DNA of 64,000 nt from Saccharibacillus sacchari DSM 19268. Lineage in GTDB: Bacteria > Bacillota > Bacilli > Paenibacillales > Paenibacillaceae. Where the stretch lies: NCBI RefSeq assembly GCF_000585395.1, contig NZ_KK073875.1, forward strand, positions 3,075,674 through 3,139,673. Direction: 5' to 3'. Every line of letters begins with the position of its first letter. Positions within the stretch are counted from its first letter, which is position 1. Shown here piece after piece: positions 57,973-64,000 of this stretch. The notes under the pieces were generated by a model. That model ran no database searches, had not been told where the DNA came from, and saw only the letters and a list, made by a program, of their open reading frames with translations. The translations under genes were made by a program, and so were the position numbers.

Positions 57973-58763
57973 ATATCGGGGCCTTATTACGCACATTATT
58001 GATGCCGACCCGCGAGCACTGCCTGGCGTGCGGTCGGCCGGCCAAGCTGGGCATCGTTCTTCCGTTGCTCTGCGAACGCTGCGCCGACCGAATTCCCTGG
58101 ATCGTCGAGCCGCGCTGCCTCATATGCGGTCGGGCGCAAGGATGTCCGGATTGCCGGCGTCCCGAAGCGGGAGCAAGAGCTTTTTCCATCAATCGCAGCG
58201 CCGTCCTCTATGACGCGACGATGCGGGAGTGGATATCGGCGTACAAATACGGAGGAGCGGAACGCTTTGCGGAGCCTTTTTCGATCATGTTGGAGCAGGC
58301 TTACCGCCGGATGTGCCGTGAACTGTCCGCAGCGGGCGCGTGGCAAGCGGATCTGGTCACTTGGGTTCCCGTGAGCGCAGAGCGCCTTGAGGAAAGAGGG
58401 TTCAACCAAGCCGAGCTTGTTGCCCGCCGGTTGGCGAAACGTTTGAAGCTTCCGGCTTGCGACCTTTTAACGCGAAACGTGCACACGGGCAAGCAGAGCT
58501 TCAAGAGTCGGGCTGAACGTTTGCGGAATCTGGACGATGCCTTTTCGTTACTTCCTAATTTAGACCCCGGGGACTTTAAACAATGGGAAGCAATAGGAAG
58601 CGTAAAACATCCCGGCGGGTCTTTTCCTATTAAGGTCCTGCTGGTGGACGACATTTATACGACGGGGACGACTGCCGCCGTGTGCGCTTCGGTGTTAAAA
58701 AGTTTGGAAAGCGTTATAGATCGACCCGTGCTTGTGTACAGCCTGACGCTTGCCCGCTCGTAA
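57969..58763 (+). CDS. comFC: ComF family protein (ComFC)
   Basis: 264-residue protein with an N-terminal zinc-finger-like set of cysteine pairs (HCLACG, CERC, CLICG, CPDC, about residues 18-62) and a C-terminal phosphoribosyltransferase fold with the PRPP loop VLLVDDIYTTGTTA. Required for DNA uptake in competent Bacillus and Helicobacter relatives. A Gly/Pro-containing insert (about residues 197-218) stands just before the PRPP strand. Starts in the ATGA overlap with comFA. comFB, which lies between the two in B. subtilis, is absent. Confidence 0.92.
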   Translation: MNIGALLRTLLMPTREHCLACGRPAKLGIVLPLLCERCADRIPWIVEPRCLICGRAQGCPDCRRPEAGARAFSINRSAVLYDATMREWISAYKYGGAERFAEPFSIMLEQAYRRMCRELSAAGAWQADLVTWVPVSAERLEERGFNQAELVARRLAKRLKLPACDLLTRNVHTGKQSFKSRAERLRNLDDAFSLLPNLDPGDFKQWEAIGSVKHPGGSFPIKVLLVDDIYTTGTTAAVCASVLKSLESVIDRPVLVYSLTLARS

Positions 58764-58769
58764 AAGCGC

Positions 58770-58797
58770 TTGTAATGTATGCGTTATGCGTTAAAAT
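58770..58797 (+). promoter_or_regulatory. Possible sigma-A promoter after comFC
   Basis: TTGTAA (58770-58775), 16-bp spacer, TAAAAT (58792-58797). It would drive yvyF through the 105-bp repeat element. Confidence 0.45.
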
Positions 58798-58818
58798 GAT
58801 AGAAGTAGGTAGAACCTT

Positions 58819-58923
58819 TCAACTCTTAATCAGAGGATTAAGTTTGGCTGAAACACACATGCTTTATGTAGGTTTTAGCCGGGCGTAACCTTACTTCTAG
58901 TGTTGATAAGGTGCTAGTACCTT
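58819..58923 (+). repeat. Second copy of the 105-bp dispersed element
   Basis: Matches the reverse complement of 13750-13854 over its full length without gaps, about 86 of 105 bases by hand count. The best-conserved blocks are both ends (TCAACTCTTAATCA and GTTGATAAGGT...AGTACCTT) and TAACCTTACTT. Between comFC and yvyF; no gene inside. Confidence 0.75.
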
Positions 58924-59004
58924 TAATACATGAGAAAATTATCCGATATATAAGGTTAGGCATAGTTCAACATCGGCAACGAACACGAAGGAGGCGCCCT
59001 CGAG

Positions 59005-59409
59005 ATGAATTTGGCGAATTGTCCGCGCTGCGGCAAGGTTTTTGTGATGAATTTTAAAGGAGTCTGTGCAGCCTGCTTAAAAGATATCGAGAATGAATAC
59101 GAAGCATGCGTCAAATATTTACGGGATAATAAAGGTGCCCATATGCAGGAATTGTCGGATGAGACCGGCGTCAGCGTCAAACAAATTACTACCTTTATTC
59201 GCGAAGGACGCATTTCGACCGCAAGCGCCCCGAACCTGAGTTACGGCTGCGAAGTGTGCGGAACTTTTATTCATGAAGGAAATATTTGCGAATCATGCCG
59301 GGCAAAATTGACGGGCGATTTGCGGGAAGCCGCCAAAGAGCAGCCTAAGGCTCAAAAAAATACATCCAGCGGTGCCTACAAAGCCGTCGATCGGTTCAGA
59401 AACGACTAA
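59005..59409 (+). CDS. yvyF: Flagellar operon protein YvyF
   Basis: 134-residue protein of the TIGR03826/YvyF family. Two zinc-ribbon-like cysteine sets (CPRCG and CAACL at the N-terminus; CEVCG and CESC near residues 90-105) flank a helix-turn-helix-like segment (LSDETGVSVKQITTFIREGR). Function unknown, but always in the flgM cluster of Bacillus and Paenibacillus. GAAGGAGG upstream of the start. Confidence 0.9.
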   Translation: MNLANCPRCGKVFVMNFKGVCAACLKDIENEYEACVKYLRDNKGAHMQELSDETGVSVKQITTFIREGRISTASAPNLSYGCEVCGTFIHEGNICESCRAKLTGDLREAAKEQPKAQKNTSSGAYKAVDRFRND

Positions 59410-59503
59410 AAAGTCCGTGCTCGTTTACCCAGCAATAGGAACAACGAAACAGAAATAGTCCAAATTTACGCTTGACAATTTAAAATTTTTATTTGAATAG
59501 CTC

Positions 59504-59562
59504 TAAACAATGTTTGAACAGGCACCGATAAACTTATTATAAGCTTATCGGTGCTTTTACTT
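59504..59562 (+). promoter_or_regulatory. Possible sigma-D promoter overlapped by a hairpin, upstream of flgM
   Basis: TAAA at 59504-59507 and CCGATAA at 59525-59531 resemble the sigma-D consensus TAAA-N15-GCCGATAT at slightly long spacing. The same CCGATAA is part of a perfect 10-bp stem (GCACCGATAA 59522-59531 with 59545-59554) followed by TTTT, an apparent terminator for yvyF. A TTGACA stands at 59472-59477. Confidence 0.4.
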
Positions 59563-59602
59563 ACTCAGCGAAAACTCAAACCTTTAGGAGGTTGACCATA
59601 TT

Positions 59603-59872
59603 ATGAAGATCAACGACACATCGAGAATCGGAGCCATTAACCCTTACCAACGCACGCAAGAGACGCAACGTACCGAAGAAACGAAGAAAACGGCGCGCAA
59701 AGACGAAGTGACGATTTCCACGGAGGCGATGGATATGCTGAAAGCAGCAAACAAACCGGCCGACAGCGATCGCGCAGCACGCATCCAAGACTTGAAGCAG
59801 CAAGTAGCGGCCGGCACTTATTCGGTAGACGCAAATAAAATTGCCGAAAAGCTCTTACCATATCTCGGATAA
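59603..59872 (+). CDS. flgM: Anti-sigma-D factor FlgM
   Basis: 89-residue regulator that holds sigma-D inactive until the hook is complete. The disordered polar N-terminus and the C-terminal sigma-binding helices (AARIQDLKQQVAAGTYSVDA, NKIAEKLLPYL) match the family. TTTAGGAGG upstream of ATG. A terminator follows, separating it from flgN. Confidence 0.9.
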   Translation: MKINDTSRIGAINPYQRTQETQRTEETKKTARKDEVTISTEAMDMLKAANKPADSDRAARIQDLKQQVAAGTYSVDANKIAEKLLPYLG

Positions 59873-59897
59873 TAACCGATAAAGGTTATAACGGAAT

Positions 59898-59954
59898 GGG
59901 GGACTTTTTCAGAAACCCGGTTAATCCGGCGTTTTTGGGAAAGTCCCCTTTTTA
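59898..59954 (+). terminator. Terminator between flgM and flgN
   Basis: GGGGACTTT (59899-59907) pairs with AAAGTCCCC (59940-59948), with a second CCGG-containing hairpin inside, followed by TTTTT. flgN follows only 30 bases later, so read-through is probably partial. Confidence 0.75.
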
Positions 59955-59982
59955 AAATAATCGGAAAGAAAGGTGAACGATC

Positions 59983-60483
59983 TTGGCACTGAAGCAGTTG
60001 ATCGGACAGCTGGAGCAGCTGAACCGTTCCCATCTTGAAATGATCGAAATCGCGGAGACGAAAAAGGAAGCCGTGATTAAAAACGAAATCGACGTATTTA
60101 TCGCTACGATGAATCGCGAGTCGAAATTGTTGAAACGGATCCAGACGGAAGACGAGCTGCGTACGGAGCTGGCTTATGCTTTTATGCAGGAACGCGGAAT
60201 CAAATCCCGACTGAAGCTGACGATTGCCGAAATTTCAAGATTGGTCTTCGATCCGGACGAGAAACGGGAACTGCTGGACGTGCACGCTCGCCTTTCGGAT
60301 ACGCTGATGCGTCTCAAGCAAATCAACGACATGAATCGCCAACTGATCGAACAGGCGCTGTCGTTTATCGACTTTTCCATGGAACTCATGGCGCACCGCC
60401 CCGAGCAGGAAGTCACGTATCAGCACCCGGCATCCCAGGGTTACGGTTACGGCAGCTCGGGCATGTTCGACAGACGCGGTTAA
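59983..60483 (+). CDS. flgN: Flagellar export chaperone FlgN
   Basis: 166-residue all-helical protein of the FlgN/YvyG family, which binds FlgK and FlgL before export. Long Leu/Glu/Arg heptads and a disordered Gly/Tyr-rich tail (SQGYGYGSSGMF) are visible. TTG start with GAAAGGTG upstream. It precedes its two clients, flgK and flgL. Confidence 0.88.
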   Translation: MALKQLIGQLEQLNRSHLEMIEIAETKKEAVIKNEIDVFIATMNRESKLLKRIQTEDELRTELAYAFMQERGIKSRLKLTIAEISRLVFDPDEKRELLDVHARLSDTLMRLKQINDMNRQLIEQALSFIDFSMELMAHRPEQEVTYQHPASQGYGYGSSGMFDRRG

Positions 60484-60503
60484 GAGAGTAAAGGAGAGAA
60501 CCT

Positions 60504-62102
60504 ATGACATCGACATTCCATTCCCTGGAGACGGCCAAGCGCAGCCTGTATACGCAGACGACGGCGCTTAGCACGACCGGACATAATATCTCGAACGCCA
60601 ATACGGCGGGCTATTCGCGCCAAGTGGTGAAGACGCAAGCGACCAGCGCTTTTGAAATGCCGGGATTGCGCAACTGGACCAGCGCCGGACAGTTGGGCAG
60701 CGGGGTAGAAGTGACGGCGATCGCGCGGGTGCGCGATTCGTATCTGGACGATCAGTTCCGCAGCGAGAACAGCGGACTCGGCGGTTGGACGGTACGACAA
60801 GAAACGCTCAGCAAGCTGGAAGCCATCGTGAACGAACCTTCGGAAACCGGCCTGAGCACGGTCATGAACAACTTCTGGTCGGCGTGGTCGGATTTCAGCA
60901 AAGACCCGCAGGATATCACGAACCGGAAGATCATTAAGGAAACGACGCTTGCGATGACGGATTCCTTGAATCAAACATCGAAGCAGTTGGATGCGATGAC
61001 AACGGACATTACGGCAAATATCAATTTGAAGGCAACCGAGATCAACTCGTTGCTTCAAACGATTGCGGATTTGAACGCGGGCATCAAAAAAGTCGAAGAT
61101 ATGGGCAACAATGCGAACGACTTGAGCGATCAACGTGACTATGCGGTCGATCAGTTGTCGAAAATCGCGAATGTTTCGGTGACGAAGCTGGATACGGGGT
61201 ATCAGGTCACTTTGGGCGGTGCTGCGGCGGTAGCGGGCACAACGGTGACTCCGGTAACGGAAGCGAGCCTGAAGGCTGCTTTTGACGGAGGAGCACTGAA
61301 TAAAGGCGAAGTGTACGGCATGTTCGTTTCACGGGACGATTATGTTGTGGATTATCGCGCGCAGTTAGATACGTTGGCAAATACGCTGGCGAATGGGCAA
61401 TTTGAGGTTACGCTTCCTGCAGGCAGCGTGCTTCCGGACGGTACAACGCTGAACGTAGTGAACGCAGACGGCACGCAGACGAGCACGACGTTCTCGAATA
61501 CGGCGGGCAACCGGACGTTAACGGCTCCGATCAACGTGAAAGTTGACGGCATTAACGGCCTGATGAAGATCGGTTATACGATCGACGGCACGACGCCTTC
61601 GGCGGGCATCGACTTGTTCACGGCGGGCAGCGCCGGTACCGGCGGAGCCATTACGGCCGGAAATATCACGTTGAACGGGCAAATTCAAAACAACCCGAAC
61701 CTGATCGCTTCTTCTTTCCGCGTGACAGGAGCCGGAACGACCGGCGAATCGGTTGTAACCGGCAATGCCGGCCTTGCCCTGATCATGGCGGATATGAAAA
61801 GCATGAAGTTCGACTTTGGCAGCGCGGCTTCGACGCCGGTCACGATCGACGATTACTTTGGATCGATCACGGGACAGCTCGGCGTGCAATCGAAAGAAGC
61901 GGCTCGCCAAGCGCAGAACGCAACGAATCTTTCGGATCAGGTCGAGACGCTCCGGCAATCGGTCAGCGGCGTATCCCTGGACGAAGAAATGACGAACCTG
62001 GTTAAATTCCAACAGGCTTATAACGCCAGCGCGCGTTTTATGACGACATTCGACGAAATGCTTGATAAACTCATCAACGGCACCGGTACGGTCGGCCGCT
62101 AA
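60504..62102 (+). CDS. flgK: Flagellar hook-associated protein 1 (FlgK)
   Basis: 532-residue junction protein between hook and filament. N-terminal SLYTQTTALSTTGHNISNAN and C-terminal VSLDEEMTNLVKFQQAYNAS are the conserved axial helices. The middle (about residues 290-440) is Thr/Gly-rich and variable. AAGGAGAG upstream. Confidence 0.94.
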   Translation: MTSTFHSLETAKRSLYTQTTALSTTGHNISNANTAGYSRQVVKTQATSAFEMPGLRNWTSAGQLGSGVEVTAIARVRDSYLDDQFRSENSGLGGWTVRQETLSKLEAIVNEPSETGLSTVMNNFWSAWSDFSKDPQDITNRKIIKETTLAMTDSLNQTSKQLDAMTTDITANINLKATEINSLLQTIADLNAGIKKVEDMGNNANDLSDQRDYAVDQLSKIANVSVTKLDTGYQVTLGGAAAVAGTTVTPVTEASLKAAFDGGALNKGEVYGMFVSRDDYVVDYRAQLDTLANTLANGQFEVTLPAGSVLPDGTTLNVVNADGTQTSTTFSNTAGNRTLTAPINVKVDGINGLMKIGYTIDGTTPSAGIDLFTAGSAGTGGAITAGNITLNGQIQNNPNLIASSFRVTGAGTTGESVVTGNAGLALIMADMKSMKFDFGSAASTPVTIDDYFGSITGQLGVQSKEAARQAQNATNLSDQVETLRQSVSGVSLDEEMTNLVKFQQAYNASARFMTTFDEMLDKLINGTGTVGR

Positions 62103-62124
62103 TTTTTAGGGGAGGAATAATACA

Positions 62125-63030
62125 ATGACCATCCGGATGACATCGAACATGATGAGCTCGACGCTTCTCGGCAACTTGAACCGCAATTTGTATAACATGG
62201 ATAACCTGGAGCAGCAGATTTCTTCGGGACGCAAGATCAACAAGCCTTCCGACGATCCCGTAGGCGTAACGTACGCGCTTCGCTATCGCTCGCAGTTGGC
62301 CGGCAACGAACAGTTCCAGCGCGCGACAGATACGGCGCAGAGCTGGCTGGACGAGACGGACAGCCAAATGGGCAGCGCCGGGGATGTCATGACCCGTTTG
62401 AAGGAATTGATGGTGCAGAGCAGCACGGGAACGTATTCGGATTCCGATATGTTGTCGGCTGCGAACGAAGTCGAACAGTTGAAAAAACAGCTGGTCGATA
62501 TCGGTAACAGCAAGCTTGGCGGAAAGTTCATTTTCAATGGTCAGCAGTATGGTTCGATCCCTTATCCGACTGCTGCCGGAACGGATTATTCGCAAGTCCA
62601 AACGGACAATACGGCTGTTCAGTATGTCATCGGCGAGAATATTCAATTCCAGATCAATACGACAGGTAACGAATTCTTCGGCATGGCAGGCGATGCGGAT
62701 AACGTGTTTGCGGTGATGGATCGTGTCGTTTCTGCAATGAAAAGCGGGAATTCTGCCGGCATAGGTGCCGAAATGGGGACTGTGGAATCGCGTACCAATA
62801 AAATGATCGCTTCCCGTTCCGAAGTAGGCGCTCGTACAAACCGGGTTGAACTCGTGAATAACCGTTTGCTTGATCAGGAAATGAATACAACCACCCTTTT
62901 GTCGAAAACCGAAGACCTTGACGTGGCAGAAGCGTTGATTAAAGCAACAAGTGCGCAAACCGTGTATGAAGCGGCTCTTAAATCGTCTGCCAACATCATG
63001 AACACTTCTTTGATCGACTTCATGCGTTGA
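62125..63030 (+). CDS. flgL: Flagellar hook-associated protein 3 (FlgL)
   Basis: 301-residue second junction protein. MMSSTLLGNLNRNLYNMDNL and the EQQISSGRKINKPSDDPVGV segment are the flagellin-like N-terminus; the C-terminal YEAALKSSANIMNTSLIDFM is the matching helix. GGGGAGGAA upstream; 22 bases after flgK. Confidence 0.95.
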   Translation: MTIRMTSNMMSSTLLGNLNRNLYNMDNLEQQISSGRKINKPSDDPVGVTYALRYRSQLAGNEQFQRATDTAQSWLDETDSQMGSAGDVMTRLKELMVQSSTGTYSDSDMLSAANEVEQLKKQLVDIGNSKLGGKFIFNGQQYGSIPYPTAAGTDYSQVQTDNTAVQYVIGENIQFQINTTGNEFFGMAGDADNVFAVMDRVVSAMKSGNSAGIGAEMGTVESRTNKMIASRSEVGARTNRVELVNNRLLDQEMNTTTLLSKTEDLDVAEALIKATSAQTVYEAALKSSANIMNTSLIDFMR

Positions 63031-63136
63031 GTTGGGTATTGCCCGCTTGCTTTGTTGAATTTTAGGGATCAAACAGATAATCTGAAGCTGCGGGCGCTCG
63101 TCCGTGGCTTTTTTTAAATCGTTGAGGAGGATCGAC

Positions 63137-63583
63137 ATGATACAAATTCAATCCGTCCATTTGGGCGAACTGACAGTAGGGGAAGAAGACTTGATTAAGT
63201 TTCCCAAAGGCATTCCCGGGTTTGAAGAAGTTACGGAATACGTGCTCTGTGACGTGGACGAGACCTATAGTTATTTGCAGGCGGTGAGTGCAGGAGAAGT
63301 GGCGTTCATCGTAACCAATCCGTTCCTGCATTTTACCGATTATGAATTTCAGCTGTCCGAGGAATTGATTGAAGAACTTCAGCTGTCCGAGGAAAAAGGC
63401 ATCGCTGTACGCTGTATCGTCACCTGGAATAGCGATCCGTCGCGAATCACCGCCAATCTGCTAGCCCCGCTTATTTTTAATATTTCCGACCGAATCGGCA
63501 AACAAATCGTTCTTCAAAACACTTCCTATCAGACGAAGCAACTGCTTAACTCTTCAACTTCCAAGGAAAGCGGTGAGTCCTAA
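63137..63583 (+). CDS. fliW: Flagellar assembly factor FliW
   Basis: 148-residue protein that binds CsrA and, in competition, free flagellin. N-terminal [17 protein letters not shown] and the C-terminal [20 protein letters not shown] are family signatures. ATG 63137 with GAGGAGG upstream; ATG 63104 has none. Its stop overlaps the csrA start by one base (TAATG). Confidence 0.95.
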   Translation: MIQIQSVHLGELTVGEEDLIKFPKGIPGFEEVTEYVLCDVDETYSYLQAVSAGEVAFIVTNPFLHFTDYEFQLSEELIEELQLSEEKGIAVRCIVTWNSDPSRITANLLAPLIFNISDRIGKQIVLQNTSYQTKQLLNSSTSKESGES

Positions 63584-63804
63584 TGCTGGTCCTTTCGAGA
63601 AAAAAGGGAGAAACGATTGTCATCGGAGATGACATTGAATTGACTGTTTTATCTGTAGAAGGCGATACGGTCAAGCTGGGCATCAAGGCTCCAAAGCAGG
63701 TAGATATCATGCGTAAAGAGATTTTGGTTTCCGTGCAGGAAAATAATCAGAATGCGGCCGTCGACCCGAAACAAATTTTGCAATTGATGAAAAAAAATCT
63801 GTAA
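63583..63804 (+). CDS. csrA: Translational regulator CsrA
   Basis: 73-residue RNA-binding dimer. [38 protein letters not shown] match the family closely. Translationally coupled to fliW. In B. subtilis CsrA blocks translation of hag until FliW removes it; the downstream flagellin leader has the needed sites (63898-63933). Confidence 0.97.
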   Translation: MLVLSRKKGETIVIGDDIELTVLSVEGDTVKLGIKAPKQVDIMRKEILVSVQENNQNAAVDPKQILQLMKKNL

Positions 63805-63831
63805 TAAAATTGGGAAAATGCTTGGGAAGTA

Positions 63832-63858
63832 TAAACAACTCTTCGGTACGGCCGATAT
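63832..63858 (+). promoter_or_regulatory. hag: Sigma-D promoter of flagellin
   Basis: TAAA (63832-63835), exactly 15 bases, GCCGATAT (63851-63858): a perfect match to the B. subtilis sigma-D consensus. Confidence 0.92.
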
Positions 63859-63897
63859 ATATATCAGGGCAGGGAAGTCGTTGACGAACCAAGCCAA

Positions 63898-63933
63898 CCA
63901 CACGGATGTGGGAATCAACCAATTCAGGGAGGA
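63898..63933 (+). promoter_or_regulatory. CsrA binding sites in the flagellin leader
   Basis: CCACA (63898-63902) pairs with TGTGG (63907-63911) and displays GGA in the loop CGGA, matching the CsrA target form ACA-GGA-GT. A second GGA set in CAGGGAGGA (63925-63933) is the ribosome-binding site itself. The two-site layout is that of B. subtilis hag. Confidence 0.75.
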
Positions 63934-63941
63934 AACAAACA

Positions 63942-64000
63942 ATGATTATCAATCACAACCTTCAAGCCGTAAACACGCACCGCAACATGGGACTGAACAG
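63942..64000 (+). CDS. hag: Flagellin, N-terminal fragment (continues beyond window)
   Basis: The first 19 codons are visible and read MIINHNLQAVNTHRNMGLN, the conserved flagellin N-terminus. AGGGAGG (63926-63932) is the ribosome-binding site. The gene is cut by the window end. Confidence 0.95.
   Translation, partial: MIINHNLQAVNTHRNMGLN

Overview
The window is a chromosomal stretch of a moderately GC-rich, low-G+C-phylum Gram-positive (Bacillota), almost certainly family Paenibacillaceae. Gene order follows the Bacillus subtilis/Paenibacillus backbone: prfA-prmC-ywlC-ywlE-ywlG-glyA-upp-mnaA-atp operon-ywzB-murA-mbl-flhO-flhP-fabZ, later degS-degU-comFA-comFC-yvyF-flgM-flgN-flgK-flgL-fliW-csrA-hag. 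In Bacillus and Paenibacillus two places of this backbone carry sporulation genes (spoIIR between prmC and ywlC; spoIID/spoIIQ/spoIIID between murA and mbl). Both places lack them here. That points to a non-sporulating or sporulation-degenerate lineage; Saccharibacillus-like is a guess, not a demonstration.

Layout. 1-6.7 kb: translation-linked genes (RF1, its methyltransferase, t6A synthesis, arginine phosphatase) split by two tandem SEDS (FtsW/RodA) polymerase paralogues that occupy the spoIIR slot. 6.7-7.5 kb: a gene-free, repeat-rich stretch (17-bp inverted repeat, four short palindromic repeats, 13 x CCGAG) that ends in a clear promoter, ZTP riboswitch and terminator ahead of ywlG-glyA. 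9.6-12.7 kb: an inserted sugar ABC importer (two permeases, one lipoprotein, no ATPase) behind a possible cre site. 13-23 kb: upp, mnaA and the complete F1Fo ATP synthase operon, interrupted by a 404-bp atpA-atpG gap holding a long imperfect inverted repeat. 23-31 kb: ywzB, murA, mbl, two flagellar rod/hook-type proteins, an EpuA-like membrane peptide, fabZ and phosphoglucomutase.

31-54 kb is a cell-surface region. A DUF5693 membrane protein, CsaB (wall-polymer pyruvyltransferase), a TagA/WecG glycosyltransferase and a TagO-type initiating transferase make and ketalise the secondary wall polymer. Three large SLH-domain proteins, one of them the probable main S-layer protein with strong expression signals and a possible dual translation start, would bind that polymer. 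metK, a small unrecognised protein and a secreted phosphodiester-glycosidase-type protein lie among them.

53.7-64 kb: the DegS/DegU two-component system, the competence pair comFA-comFC, and the late flagellar run ending in fliW-csrA and the start of flagellin. The flagellin leader carries a consensus sigma-D promoter, a CsrA-type hairpin with GGA in the loop, and a second GGA at the Shine-Dalgarno, so the FliW-CsrA-flagellin homeostasis circuit of B. subtilis can be read directly from the DNA.

No tRNA, rRNA, CRISPR array, transposase or phage gene was seen. The least explained items are a 105-bp dispersed element present in two opposite copies about 45 kb apart, the atpA-atpG inverted repeat, and the unidentified structured leader of the first SEDS gene.
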